Shown: positions 24,937 to 33,038 of the stretch, piece after piece | Layout of the letters: each line of letters opens with the position of its first letter | Position numbering within the stretch: the first letter of the stretch is position 1 | Assembly (NCBI GenBank): GCA_016223135.1 | Contig: JACRPQ010000005.1 | Coordinates: 1-64,000, forward strand | Direction of reading: 5' to 3' | Origin: Chloroflexota bacterium | GTDB lineage: Bacteria > Chloroflexota > Anaerolineae > Anaerolineales > Villigracilaceae | DNA: 64,000 nucleotides | Made by a program: the position numbers and the translations under genes | The notes under the pieces: generated by a model | What the model was told of the DNA's origin: nothing | The model's input: the letters and a program-made list of their open reading frames with translations, nothing else | Database searches by the model: none

Positions 24937-27180
24937 ATGTCTCGAATCCTCAAATATCTCAAACCTTTCACCCTTTTACTCATTCTGGCGGTTGCCCTGC
25001 TCTTCCTGCAAGCCAACGCCGACCTGGCGCTGCCCGATTACATGTCGCGCATTGTCAACGTAGGCATTCAGCAGAGCGGAGTGGAAAGCCCGCTGCCGCA
25101 AGCCATGCGTCAGGTCACGCTGGAGCGGCTTGCCATGTTCATGACCGCCGAGGAGCAAGACGCCCTTCTGGCGCAATATCGGTTGATTGATTCTTCCTCG
25201 CCGGACTATGAAACCTATCTCAAGCAATATCCTGCTTTAGCCGACTCTCCCATCTACGTTTTACAGACGACAGACCCCGCCGCGCGCGCCGACCTGGAAG
25301 CGATTCTCGCCAAACCGCTGCTGGTTGTCTTTGGCATTGAGCAGGCGCTTCAAAACCCGGACCAGGCGGCGGTTCTGTTCGGAAGCGGCGGGTTCGACCT
25401 CTCGAAACTGCCGCCCGGCATGGACGTGTTCGATGCGCTCAAACGCATGCCTGCCGCCCAGCGCACGCAACTGTTGAGCGCGGTGGATGAACACTTTGCC
25501 GCCCTGGGCGGAGAAAAAGCCCTCCGTCAAGCCGCGGCACGTGCCGTCGTCGCAGAATACGAGGCGCTGGGGATGGACGTTCAAAAGTTACAGAACGCCT
25601 ATCTCTTCCGCATGGGCGGGCTGATGCTGCTCATCGCCCTCGTCTCGGCAGTTGCCACCATCCTGGTCGGTCTGCTTGGCTCGCGCATCGCGGCGGGACT
25701 TTCGCGCGACCTGCGCCGCTTCCTGTTCGAGAAGGTGATGCGCTTCTCCGGCGCGGAGTTCGAGCATTTCTCCACCGCCTCGCTCATCACCCGCGCCACC
25801 AACGACATCACTCAGGTGCAGTCGGTGATGGGCATTATGGTGCGCATGGTCTTCTATGCGCCCATTATCGGCATCGGCGGCATCATCCGCGCCGTGGATA
25901 AAAGCCCCTCCATGTGGTGGACGATTGCGCTGGCGGTGGGCATCCTGCTGGCGATGATCGTCACCGTGTTCTCGATTGCCCTGCCCAAGTTCCGCGTCAT
26001 TCAATCGCTGGTGGACAAACTAAACCTGGTGGCGCGCGAAAATTTGAGCGGCATGATGGTCGTCCGCTCCTTCGACCGTGAACGACACGAAGAAGCCCGC
26101 TTCGACCGCGCCAACCGCGACCTGACGGACACCAACCTGTTCGTCAACCGTTTGTTCGTCATCATGATGCCGTTCATGATGCTCATCATGAACGGCGCCA
26201 CCATGCTCATCCTGTGGGTCGGCTCGAACCAGGTGGCGCAGGCGCAAATGGAAGTGGGCGACATGATGGCGTTCATGCAATACGCCATGCAAATCGTCTT
26301 CGCCTTCCTCATGCTCTCGATGCTTTTCATCATGTTCCCGCGCGCCGACGTTTCCGCCCACCGCATCGCCGATGTGCTGGAAATGCCCATTACCGTGCTC
26401 GACCCTGCCCAGCCGAAACACTTCCCTGAAACCTTCCAGCCGACCATCGAATTTCGGGATGTCTCCTTCCGCTACCCCGGCGCCGATGACGACGTGCTGC
26501 ACAACCTGACCTTCCGCATCGAAGCGGGACAAACGGTCGGCATCATGGGGACGACGGGCTCGGGCAAATCCACTGTGGTCAATCTCATCCCGCGCTTCTT
26601 CGACGTGACCGGCGGCTCGGTTCTCGTCAGCGGCGTGGACATCCGCGACGTGCCGCTCAAGGAACTGCGCGACAAAATCGGCTACATTCCCCAGCGCAGC
26701 AACCTGTTCACCGGCACCATTGAAAGCAACCTGCGCTACGCCGATGAAGACGCCGACGAGGAAGCCTTGATGCTCGCCATCGAAATTGCCCAGGCGGCGG
26801 ATTTCGTTCGGGAGCGCAGCGAGGGCTTGCAGTCGGAGGTCTCGCAGGGAGGCGTGAACTACTCCGGCGGGCAGAAACAGCGTCTCAGCATTGCCCGCGC
26901 CCTGGTCAAGCGCGCCCCCATTTACATCTTCGACGATAGTTTCTCCGCCCTCGATTACCGCACCGACGCCCGTCTGCGCCGCGCCCTGCTCAAATCGCTC
27001 AAGGGCAGCACGGTGCTGATTGTCTCGCAGCGCATCGCCACCATCAAAAACGCCGATCAGATTTTCGTGTTGGACGAAGGGCGCTTGATCGGACAAGGCA
27101 CACACGAGGAACTCATGCAAACCAACGAAATTTACCGCGAGATTGCCCTCTCGCAGCTCAAACAGGAGGCGCTGGCATGA
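24937..27180 (+). CDS. heterodimeric ABC exporter subunit (degenerate ATPase site)
   Basis: 747 aa. An insertion of about 190 residues lies between TM1 and TM2 (extracellular), then the six-helix exporter domain and a nucleotide-binding domain (NBD). The NBD has Walker A GTTGSGKST, signature YSGGQKQR and Walker B YIFDDSFSALD. The catalytic Glu after Walker B is Asp (FDDS), as in the inactive half of heterodimeric exporters. The stop overlaps the next gene by ATGA. Probably exports drugs, lipids or peptides under MarR control. Confidence 0.93.
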   Translation: MSRILKYLKPFTLLLILAVALLFLQANADLALPDYMSRIVNVGIQQSGVESPLPQAMRQVTLERLAMFMTAEEQDALLAQYRLIDSSSPDYETYLKQYPALADSPIYVLQTTDPAARADLEAILAKPLLVVFGIEQALQNPDQAAVLFGSGGFDLSKLPPGMDVFDALKRMPAAQRTQLLSAVDEHFAALGGEKALRQAAARAVVAEYEALGMDVQKLQNAYLFRMGGLMLLIALVSAVATILVGLLGSRIAAGLSRDLRRFLFEKVMRFSGAEFEHFSTASLITRATNDITQVQSVMGIMVRMVFYAPIIGIGGIIRAVDKSPSMWWTIALAVGILLAMIVTVFSIALPKFRVIQSLVDKLNLVARENLSGMMVVRSFDRERHEEARFDRANRDLTDTNLFVNRLFVIMMPFMMLIMNGATMLILWVGSNQVAQAQMEVGDMMAFMQYAMQIVFAFLMLSMLFIMFPRADVSAHRIADVLEMPITVLDPAQPKHFPETFQPTIEFRDVSFRYPGADDDVLHNLTFRIEAGQTVGIMGTTGSGKSTVVNLIPRFFDVTGGSVLVSGVDIRDVPLKELRDKIGYIPQRSNLFTGTIESNLRYADEDADEEALMLAIEIAQAADFVRERSEGLQSEVSQGGVNYSGGQKQRLSIARALVKRAPIYIFDDSFSALDYRTDARLRRALLKSLKGSTVLIVSQRIATIKNADQIFVLDEGRLIGQGTHEELMQTNEIYREIALSQLKQEALA

Positions 27181-29072
27181 ACGGCTCGAACCACAAAGAA
27201 CCCAAACCCCAATCCACAGCGCTCCCGCGCGGACCGATGGGACCTAATCCACATGCCATGATGGGCGCTCCCGTTCAAAAAGCGCGCGATTTCAAGGGTA
27301 CGCTTCGCAAACTGACCTCGTACCTCGCCCCCTACCGCGCCAAAATCATCCTGGTCTTTGCGCTGGCAATTGGCTCCACCGCCTTCGCCATCGTAGGACC
27401 GAAAATCCTCGGCGACGCCACCACCGAACTGTTCAACGGCATTCTGGCAAAAATCGCCGGGACCGGCGACGTGCCCTTCGCTGTCATCGGGCGCATCCTG
27501 TTGACGGCTCTCGGCTTGTATGCCCTTTCCGCCGTTCTCAGTTACGCTCAGGGCTGGCTGATGACCGATGTCGCCATCGAGGTCACGTACAAACTGCGCC
27601 GCCAGATGATGGAAAAAATCAACCGCATGCCGTTCCGTTACTTCGACGGCACGCCGCACGGCGAGGCGCTTTCCCTGCTCACCAACGACGTGGACACCAT
27701 CAACCAAACCCTCAACCAGAGCCTGACGCAAATCATCACTTCGCTGGTGACGGTGGCTGGCATCCTGGCAATGATGGTTATCATCTCCTGGCAGATGACG
27801 CTGGTGGCGCTGACCATCGTGCCGGCTTCGATGTTGGTGGTGATGCTCATCATCCGCCAGTCGCAGCGCTTCTTCAAGGAACAGCAGGATTACCTCGGTC
27901 ACGTCAACGGACATGTGGAGGAAATGTTCGGCGGGCATCTCATCGTCAAAGCCTTCAACGGCGAGGAGAAGAGCATCGCCAAGTTCAACGAATATAACAA
28001 CACCCTCTACGGCTCGGCGTGGAAATCGCAGTTCTTCTCCAGCATCATGATGCCGGTCATGCGGCTGGTGAGCAACCTGGGCTATGTGGCGGTCGTCATC
28101 CTCGGCGGCTGGCTGACCATCCGTAAAGCCATCACCGTCGGCGATATTCAAGCCTTCATTCAGTACATCAACTCGTTCACCCAGCCCATCACCCAACTGG
28201 CGAACATCTCCAATGTGCTGCAAAGCACGGTGGCGGCGGCGGAGCGCGTCTTCGAGTTCCTCGAAAAAGAGGAAGAGACGCCCGAAACCGCCTCGCCCGT
28301 CAAATTGGAGCGCGTGCGCGGTCATGTTGAATTCCAGGACGTACAGTTCGGCTACGAGCCGGGCAAACCGGTCATCAAAGGGTTCTCGGCGGAGATTCAG
28401 CCCGGGCAGCGGGTGGCAATCGTCGGTCCGACCGGAGCCGGGAAGACCACCATCGTCAAACTGCTGATGCGCTTCTACGAGGTGGATGGCGGCGCCATCC
28501 GCATTGACGGTCACGACCTGCGCGAATTCACCCGCGCCGATGTGCGCGCCATGTTCGGCATGGTGCTGCAGGATACCTGGCTGTTCAACGGCACGATTCT
28601 CGACAACATCCGCTACGGGCGCGAGGACGCCACCGAAGAGGAAGTCATCGCCGCCGCGCAAGCCGCCCACGTGGATCATTTCATCCGCACCCTGCCGGAA
28701 GGGTATCGCTTCGTGCTGAACGAGGAAGTGACCAACATCTCGCAGGGACAAAAGCAGCTGCTCACCATCGCCCGCGCCTTCCTCGCCAACTCGCCCATGC
28801 TCATCCTCGACGAAGCCACCAGTTCGGTGGACACGCACACCGAAATTTTGATTCAGAAAGCCATGGAAAAACTGATGCGCGGGCGCACCAGTTTCATCAT
28901 CGCCCACCGCCTGTCCACCATCCAAAACGCCGACCTGATCCTGGTCATGCGCGACGGCAACATCGTGGAACAAGGCACGCACGCTGAACTGCTGGCAAAA
29001 GGCGGCTTCTACGCCGACCTGTATAACAGCCAGTTTGAAAGGGTAGAAGAACTTGAGGCAGTGAGTGTGTAG
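27177..29072 (+). CDS. heterodimeric ABC exporter subunit (catalytic)
   Basis: 631 aa. An N-terminal soluble tail of about 35 residues precedes six TM helices and the NBD. The NBD has Walker A GPTGAGKTT, Walker B LILDEATSSVD with the catalytic Glu, and switch His IAHRLST. The signature is ISQGQKQ instead of LSGGQ. This pairs with the Asp of the partner to make one degenerate and one active ATP site, the classical asymmetric exporter arrangement. It is translationally coupled to the partner gene. Confidence 0.94.
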   Translation: MNGSNHKEPKPQSTALPRGPMGPNPHAMMGAPVQKARDFKGTLRKLTSYLAPYRAKIILVFALAIGSTAFAIVGPKILGDATTELFNGILAKIAGTGDVPFAVIGRILLTALGLYALSAVLSYAQGWLMTDVAIEVTYKLRRQMMEKINRMPFRYFDGTPHGEALSLLTNDVDTINQTLNQSLTQIITSLVTVAGILAMMVIISWQMTLVALTIVPASMLVVMLIIRQSQRFFKEQQDYLGHVNGHVEEMFGGHLIVKAFNGEEKSIAKFNEYNNTLYGSAWKSQFFSSIMMPVMRLVSNLGYVAVVILGGWLTIRKAITVGDIQAFIQYINSFTQPITQLANISNVLQSTVAAAERVFEFLEKEEETPETASPVKLERVRGHVEFQDVQFGYEPGKPVIKGFSAEIQPGQRVAIVGPTGAGKTTIVKLLMRFYEVDGGAIRIDGHDLREFTRADVRAMFGMVLQDTWLFNGTILDNIRYGREDATEEEVIAAAQAAHVDHFIRTLPEGYRFVLNEEVTNISQGQKQLLTIARAFLANSPMLILDEATSSVDTHTEILIQKAMEKLMRGRTSFIIAHRLSTIQNADLILVMRDGNIVEQGTHAELLAKGGFYADLYNSQFERVEELEAVSV

Positions 29073-29078
29073 TTGGCG

Positions 29079-29119
29079 GTTGGTAATTGGTAATTGGTAA
29101 TTGGTAATCGGTAATTGGT
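29079..29119. repeat. heptamer tandem repeat (TTGGTAA units)
   Basis: About five units of TTGGTAA follow the exporter stop codon, without an adjacent inverted partner. They resemble the short tandemly repeated heptamers of cyanobacteria. Similar units are at 47.0 and 59.2 kb. Confidence 0.7.
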
Positions 29120-29146
29120 GAAACCCCTTTCCGTTTGGAGAGGGGC

Positions 29147-29199
29147 TTGACATTTTGCCGGCATCCCGTATAATTTGATATTGAAAATCAATTTCAATA
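29147..29199 (+). promoter_or_regulatory. promoter and palindromic operator of the Fur/Zur-like gene
   Basis: TTGACA (29147-29152), 16 nt, then TATAAT (29169-29174). Five nt further, TATTGAAA (29179-29186) and TTTCAATA (29192-29199) form a perfect 8+5+8 palindrome over the expected transcription start. The position fits metal-dependent repression by the encoded Fur-family protein. Confidence 0.75.
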
Positions 29200-29209
29200 A
29201 GCGATTATT

Positions 29210-29626
29210 ATGACTGCCATCCCGTGGCTCACCCAACTTCAAGAAAACGGTTATCGCCTGACCGGAGCGCGCCGCGCTGTGGTTGAAACGGTCCAGCAAG
29301 CCACCCATGCGCTCACCCCCCTGCAGGTGTTCGACTTGGCGCGTAAAAAATATCCTGCGCTTGGCTTGGTTTCGGTCTATCGCACGCTTGAAAAGCTCGA
29401 GGAACTGCATCTCATCCAGCGCGTGCACCAGCCGCAGGGCTGCCAGGCGTTCATCTCTGCCGGCAGCGGGCATCAACACCTCCTGCTTTGCCAAAACTGT
29501 GGGCAGGTGGAATTCTTCGAGGGCGATGACCTCGAGGCGTTGACCAGCGTCATCTCGCAGCGGACAGGTTACCAAATCAAGGAACATTGGCTTCAGTTAT
29601 TTGGTCTCTGTCGAAATTGCCAATAA
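29210..29626 (+). CDS. Fur-family metalloregulator (Zur-like)
   Basis: A 138-aa winged-helix repressor. The features are RLTGARRAVVETV, the Fur-family recognition region GLVSVYRTLEKLEELHLI, the metal-site region GSGHQHLLLCQNCG, and a second CxxC (LCRNCQ) at the C-terminus giving the structural zinc site. The neighbouring ZnuACB genes make Zur more likely than Fur or PerR. The promoter carries a perfect palindrome, so it probably represses itself and the importer. Confidence 0.9.
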   Translation: MTAIPWLTQLQENGYRLTGARRAVVETVQQATHALTPLQVFDLARKKYPALGLVSVYRTLEKLEELHLIQRVHQPQGCQAFISAGSGHQHLLLCQNCGQVEFFEGDDLEALTSVISQRTGYQIKEHWLQLFGLCRNCQ

Positions 29627-29680
29627 TGCTCAAACCATCCCTCATCGGATTCGGTGAGGGATAAAAAATCGAGGCTCTAA

Positions 29681-30586
29681 ATGAAAAAGATTATCAATTC
29701 CATTTTTGGACTTATCATCCTCTCGGCTCTTTTCCTGACCTCATGCGGCTCCACCTCCCCAAGCAGTGACCGCCGCCCGGTCATTCTCACATCCACCACC
29801 TTCCTGGCAGACATCGCCCGCAACATCGCCGGTGACCGCCTGACGGTGGAATCCCTGCTCCCCATCGGCGTGGACCCGCACGCCTATCAGCCCACCCCGC
29901 AGGATGCGGCAAAAGTGGCAGACAGTAAACTGCTCATCGTCAACGGCATGGGATATGAGCAGTTCATCGCGCCGTTGCTGGAAAATGCCGGGGGGGAGAG
30001 AAAGGTCATTGAGGCGTCAGCAGGCATAAGTCCAAGAGAAGATGCGGGGGGCGAACAGGGCGTCGATCCGCACATGTGGCTGGATCCGAACCTCGTCATC
30101 CGTTACGTGGAAAACATCCGCGACGGGTTGATTAAGTTCGACCCCGACGGCGAGGCAGTGTATCGGTCCAATGCGGAGGCGTATATCGCTCAACTCAAGG
30201 AACTCGATACGTGGATCGTCGAGCAAATTTCGCAAATCCCTGCCGAAAGAAAATTACTCATTACCAACCACGAAGCGCTGGGATACTTCGCCGAGCGATA
30301 TGGCTTTACAATTGCCGGCGCAGTGATCGAGAGTTTCAGTTCGGGCGCTTCGCCATCCGCCGGGCAAATGGCGGATCTAATCGCACAGATCAAAGCCAGC
30401 GGCGCGCCTGCCATTTTTCTGGACGCTTCGGATAACGAGGCGCTCGCCCGGCAAATCGCTGCAGAGACCAACGTAAGAGTGGTCACTGACCTGCATCTGG
30501 AATCGTTGACCGATGGCGCACCCGCCGCGACGTACATTGACATGATGAAGCATAACGTAACGCGGATCGTCGAGGCTCTTAAGTAG
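29681..30586 (+). CDS. znuA: zinc/manganese-binding lipoprotein, ZnuA/TroA family
   Basis: A 301-aa cluster A-I metal-binding protein. Lipobox LFLTSC (Cys22). Ligands are His67 (GVDPHAYQP), His131 (VDPHMWLDP), His197 (TNHEALGYF) and an Asp near 270 (VVTDLHLES). The His-rich loop of classical ZnuA is absent, so zinc versus manganese is open; the upstream Zur-like gene favours zinc. It is followed by the ATPase gene after a REP-like repeat. Confidence 0.92.
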   Translation: MKKIINSIFGLIILSALFLTSCGSTSPSSDRRPVILTSTTFLADIARNIAGDRLTVESLLPIGVDPHAYQPTPQDAAKVADSKLLIVNGMGYEQFIAPLLENAGGERKVIEASAGISPREDAGGEQGVDPHMWLDPNLVIRYVENIRDGLIKFDPDGEAVYRSNAEAYIAQLKELDTWIVEQISQIPAERKLLITNHEALGYFAERYGFTIAGAVIESFSSGASPSAGQMADLIAQIKASGAPAIFLDASDNEALARQIAAETNVRVVTDLHLESLTDGAPAATYIDMMKHNVTRIVEALK

Positions 30587-30588
30587 AT

Positions 30589-30678
30589 GTCATTGCGGGC
30601 GGCGCTTTGCGCCACGAAGCAATCCTCAACATTGGACTGGAGATTGCTTCGTTGGGCTGTGCCCTCCTCGCAACGACA
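30589..30678. repeat. REP-like palindromic repeat C, copy 1
   Basis: GTCATTGCG ... CGCAACGAC arms with an internal GAAGCAATC / GATTGCTTC inverted repeat. It sits between znuA and the ATPase gene. Further copies are at 34623-34688 and 51192-51217. Confidence 0.8.
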
Positions 30679-30688
30679 GAAGGATCTT

Positions 30689-31489
30689 ATGTACTCTCAC
30701 ACCCATCACCAATCCGACCAGCCCATTCTTGATGTGCAGCATCTCACCGTCCGCTACAACGGACGCGCCGCGCTGGAGAACGTCACCTTTCACCTGCACG
30801 TGGGAGAGCGCGTGGCGATTGTCGGACCGAACGGCGCAGGCAAAAGCACGCTCATCAAGGTAGTGGCGGGCGTGCTGCCGCCAACCGCCGGCGAGGTGAA
30901 AATCTTCGGCTCGACGCCGGGCAGGCATGTCTGCATCGGTTACATCCCTCAGCGCTCGCAAGTGGATTGGAATTTCCCGGTTACAGTTGCCGATGTGGTG
31001 ATGATGGGACGTTTCGCCAAACTGGGTCCCTTCAACTGGCCCCGCGCAAGGGACTGGGATGCGGTGCGCCGCGCGCTCGAAACCGTTGACCTCGCCGACC
31101 TCGCCTCGCGTCAGATCGGTCAACTTTCAGGCGGGCAGCAGCAGCGTATGTTCATCGCCCGCGCCCTCGCGCAGGAAGCCGAACTGATGTTGATGGACGA
31201 GCCGCTCACAGGACTCGATACGCCTTCGCAGGAGGGCATCCTTGACCTGCTCGACCGCCTCAAAAGAGAAAACGTCACCGTCATGGTTGCCACGCACGAC
31301 CTCGACCAGGCGGCGAGTCACTTCGACCGCATCATGCTCCTCAATCATCGGCTGGTAGCATTTGGCGAGCCAGGTTCCGTTTTGCATACGGACAATCTGC
31401 TGAAAGCCTACGGCGGCAGGCTCAAACCCGTTGACGGGCAAACCGTTTTGAGCGTGGATAGCTGCTGTGACGAGGGGGAACATGGTTGA
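30689..31489 (+). CDS. znuC: metal ABC transporter ATP-binding protein
   Basis: A 266-aa ATPase starting at the ATG at 30689 behind AAGGA; earlier in-frame starts would translate the repeat. The N-terminus MYSHTHHQSD is His-rich, which may bind metal. Walker A is GPNGAGKST, the Q-loop YIPQRSQVDWNFPVTV, the signature LSGGQQQR, Walker B LMLMDEP and the switch ATHDLD. IPQRSxVDWxFPVTVxDVVxMG is typical of Zn/Mn importers. It is separated from the permease gene by the 4HB element. Confidence 0.93.
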   Translation: MYSHTHHQSDQPILDVQHLTVRYNGRAALENVTFHLHVGERVAIVGPNGAGKSTLIKVVAGVLPPTAGEVKIFGSTPGRHVCIGYIPQRSQVDWNFPVTVADVVMMGRFAKLGPFNWPRARDWDAVRRALETVDLADLASRQIGQLSGGQQQRMFIARALAQEAELMLMDEPLTGLDTPSQEGILDLLDRLKRENVTVMVATHDLDQAASHFDRIMLLNHRLVAFGEPGSVLHTDNLLKAYGGRLKPVDGQTVLSVDSCCDEGEHG

Positions 31490-31547
31490 TTTACGATTTA
31501 TGAGTGACGATTTACGATTGGTAAAAGGTTATAGCAACTTACCAATT

Positions 31548-31665
31548 CACCTTACGCGGTGGCGCGAGATTCTTGCCCTGCCTGCCGAAGGGTATCTCGC
31601 GTTTTCAGGCGACATGAACCCTTTCGGGGACGATGGGTCGCGCTACGAAGAAACTGCGTAAGGTG
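31548..31665. repeat. dispersed palindromic repeat A (118-bp form)
   Basis: Arms CACCTTACGC (31548-31557) and GCGTAAGGTG (31656-31665) enclose GGCGCGAGAT and CGCGTTTTCAGGCGACAT. Non-coding; located inside the 4HB element. Confidence 0.82.
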
Positions 31666-31705
31666 AGTTACCAAGATAATCCGAATGAAAAAAAGAGGCG
31701 TCAGG

Positions 31706-32062
31706 ATGGATGAACAGACTTTCAAGATAAGGACAAAAAGGCTGGCGGTCGCCATCGTCAAACAAATGGACACACTTCCCAATTCACGCGCAGCGGATGT
31801 GATAGCCAGGCAGGTCATTCGTTCCGGAACCTCCATCGGGGCGAACTATCGTGCCGCCTGCCGCGCCAAATCCACTGCGGACATGGTCAACAAAATGAAA
31901 ATCGTCGAGGAGGAAGCAGACGAAACAGAGTACTGGCTTGAAATCCTTGTTGAAGCGGGGCTTGCTCCAAAAGAGCAGATCGCGGACATCCACAAAGAAA
32001 CCGACGAAATCCTTGCCATGACCGTCGCCTCCATCAAGACCCTCCGCAATCGAAAATCGTAA
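31706..32062 (+). CDS. four-helix-bundle protein (23S rRNA intervening-sequence family)
   Basis: A helical protein of about 118 aa with the family core QVIRSGTSIGANYRAA and helix KMKIVEEEADETEYWLEIL. AGAGG lies 7 nt before the ATG at 31706; an ATG at 31685 is the alternative start. This family was first met in intervening sequences of bacterial 23S rRNA and also resembles Avd proteins of diversity-generating retroelements; no reverse transcriptase is present here. It sits between the ATPase and permease genes of the zinc importer inside perfect 12-bp inverted repeats. Confidence 0.88.
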   Translation: MDEQTFKIRTKRLAVAIVKQMDTLPNSRAADVIARQVIRSGTSIGANYRAACRAKSTADMVNKMKIVEEEADETEYWLEILVEAGLAPKEQIADIHKETDEILAMTVASIKTLRNRKS

Positions 32063-32081
32063 ATCTGAAATCGCAAATTTT

Positions 32082-32909
32082 ATGTCAGTACTTCTCGAAC
32101 CTCTATCGTATGCCTTTATGGCGCGCGGCATGATTGCCGCAGTGCTGGTGGGCATTGTCTGCGCGGTGATTGGCAGTTATGTCGTCCTGCGCGGCATGGC
32201 GTTCTTTGGCGATGCGCTCGCCCACACCATCCTGCCGGGCATTGCGCTGGGCTATCTCATCAGCGGCGGCGCAAGGGATACGTTGTTCTGGTGGGCGCTG
32301 GGGACCGCCGTCCTCGCCGCGCTGGGCATTGGCGCGGTCAGCCGCAACGCCGAAATCAAGGAGGACACATCCATCGGCATCATCTTTGCCGGGATGTTTG
32401 CCCTCGGCATCGCGCTGATTTCCACCGTCAAGAGTTACGCCGTGGACTTGACCCACTTCCTCTTTGGCGACGTGCTCAGCGTCTCGACCCACAGCCTGTG
32501 GTTGATCCTGCTCTTCGGCGGACTCGTCCTCCTGACCGTCTTTGCTTTCTACAAGGAATTCATGACCCTGTCGTTTGACCCCATCCTCGCCGCCACCCTG
32601 CGACTCCCCGTTGGCTTCCTCAACAACCTTTTGCTTACTCTTATCGCTGTCACCGTAGCCGTCTCCCTTCAAACCGTCGGCGTGGCGCTGATGGTTGCCA
32701 TGCTCGTCACTCCCGCAGCGACGGCATACCTGCTCACAAATCGTTTGTCCACGATGATGATTCTAGCGGCGGTTTTCGCCTCGCTCGCGGGCGTCATCGG
32801 CTTGTACCTGTCCTTTTACCTGAGTATCGCCTCCGGCGCGGCGATTGTGCTGACAGCGACGGTGTTCTTTATGCTTGCGTTCGGGTGGAAGAAGGCAACG
32901 GGCAGATAA
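32082..32909 (+). CDS. znuB: metal ABC transporter permease, ABC-3 family
   Basis: A 275-aa permease with seven to eight TM helices. The family start LSYAFMARGMIAAVLVGI, the VLRGMAFFGDALAHTILPGIALGY motif region, the SYAVDLTHFLFGDVL loop and the C-terminal VGVALMVAMLVTPAATAYLL are all visible. It completes the ZnuACB importer. It starts 19 bp after the 4HB stop, within the right end of the repeat element. Confidence 0.94.
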   Translation: MSVLLEPLSYAFMARGMIAAVLVGIVCAVIGSYVVLRGMAFFGDALAHTILPGIALGYLISGGARDTLFWWALGTAVLAALGIGAVSRNAEIKEDTSIGIIFAGMFALGIALISTVKSYAVDLTHFLFGDVLSVSTHSLWLILLFGGLVLLTVFAFYKEFMTLSFDPILAATLRLPVGFLNNLLLTLIAVTVAVSLQTVGVALMVAMLVTPAATAYLLTNRLSTMMILAAVFASLAGVIGLYLSFYLSIASGAAIVLTATVFFMLAFGWKKATGR

Positions 32910-33038
32910 AAGTATGGCAGACCTTCTCCCTGCACTGTTCGCCTAGAAAAGCCTCACGTCCGCTGCATGTACTTGGAACCTTACCGCGCCTATTTGCGTC
33001 AGAAGGGGGAAGTTCTTCCTTTCGATTAGAATTCTCCC

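Larger units (their letters stand above)
31488..32065. mobile_element. inverted-repeat-bounded element carrying a four-helix-bundle gene (copy 1)
   Basis: GATTTACGATTT (31488-31499) at the left is the exact complement of AAATCGTAAATC (32054-32065) at the right. A second left unit GATTTACGATT is at 31509-31519. Between them lie a repeat A copy and a 4HB gene. The left arm overlaps the end of znuC and the right arm overlaps the end of the 4HB gene. The element splits the znuC-znuB gene pair. See the second copy at 63158-63673. Confidence 0.6.

Noticed and set aside
27132-29153. 673-aa open frame on the minus strand
   Set aside because: Antisense to the second ABC exporter gene, which has all NBD motifs. 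The frame is open because of codon bias, and its N-terminus is translated tandem repeat.
31706-32062. Diversity-generating retroelement around the 4HB (Avd-like) gene
   Set aside because: No reverse transcriptase and no template/variable repeat pair are present.
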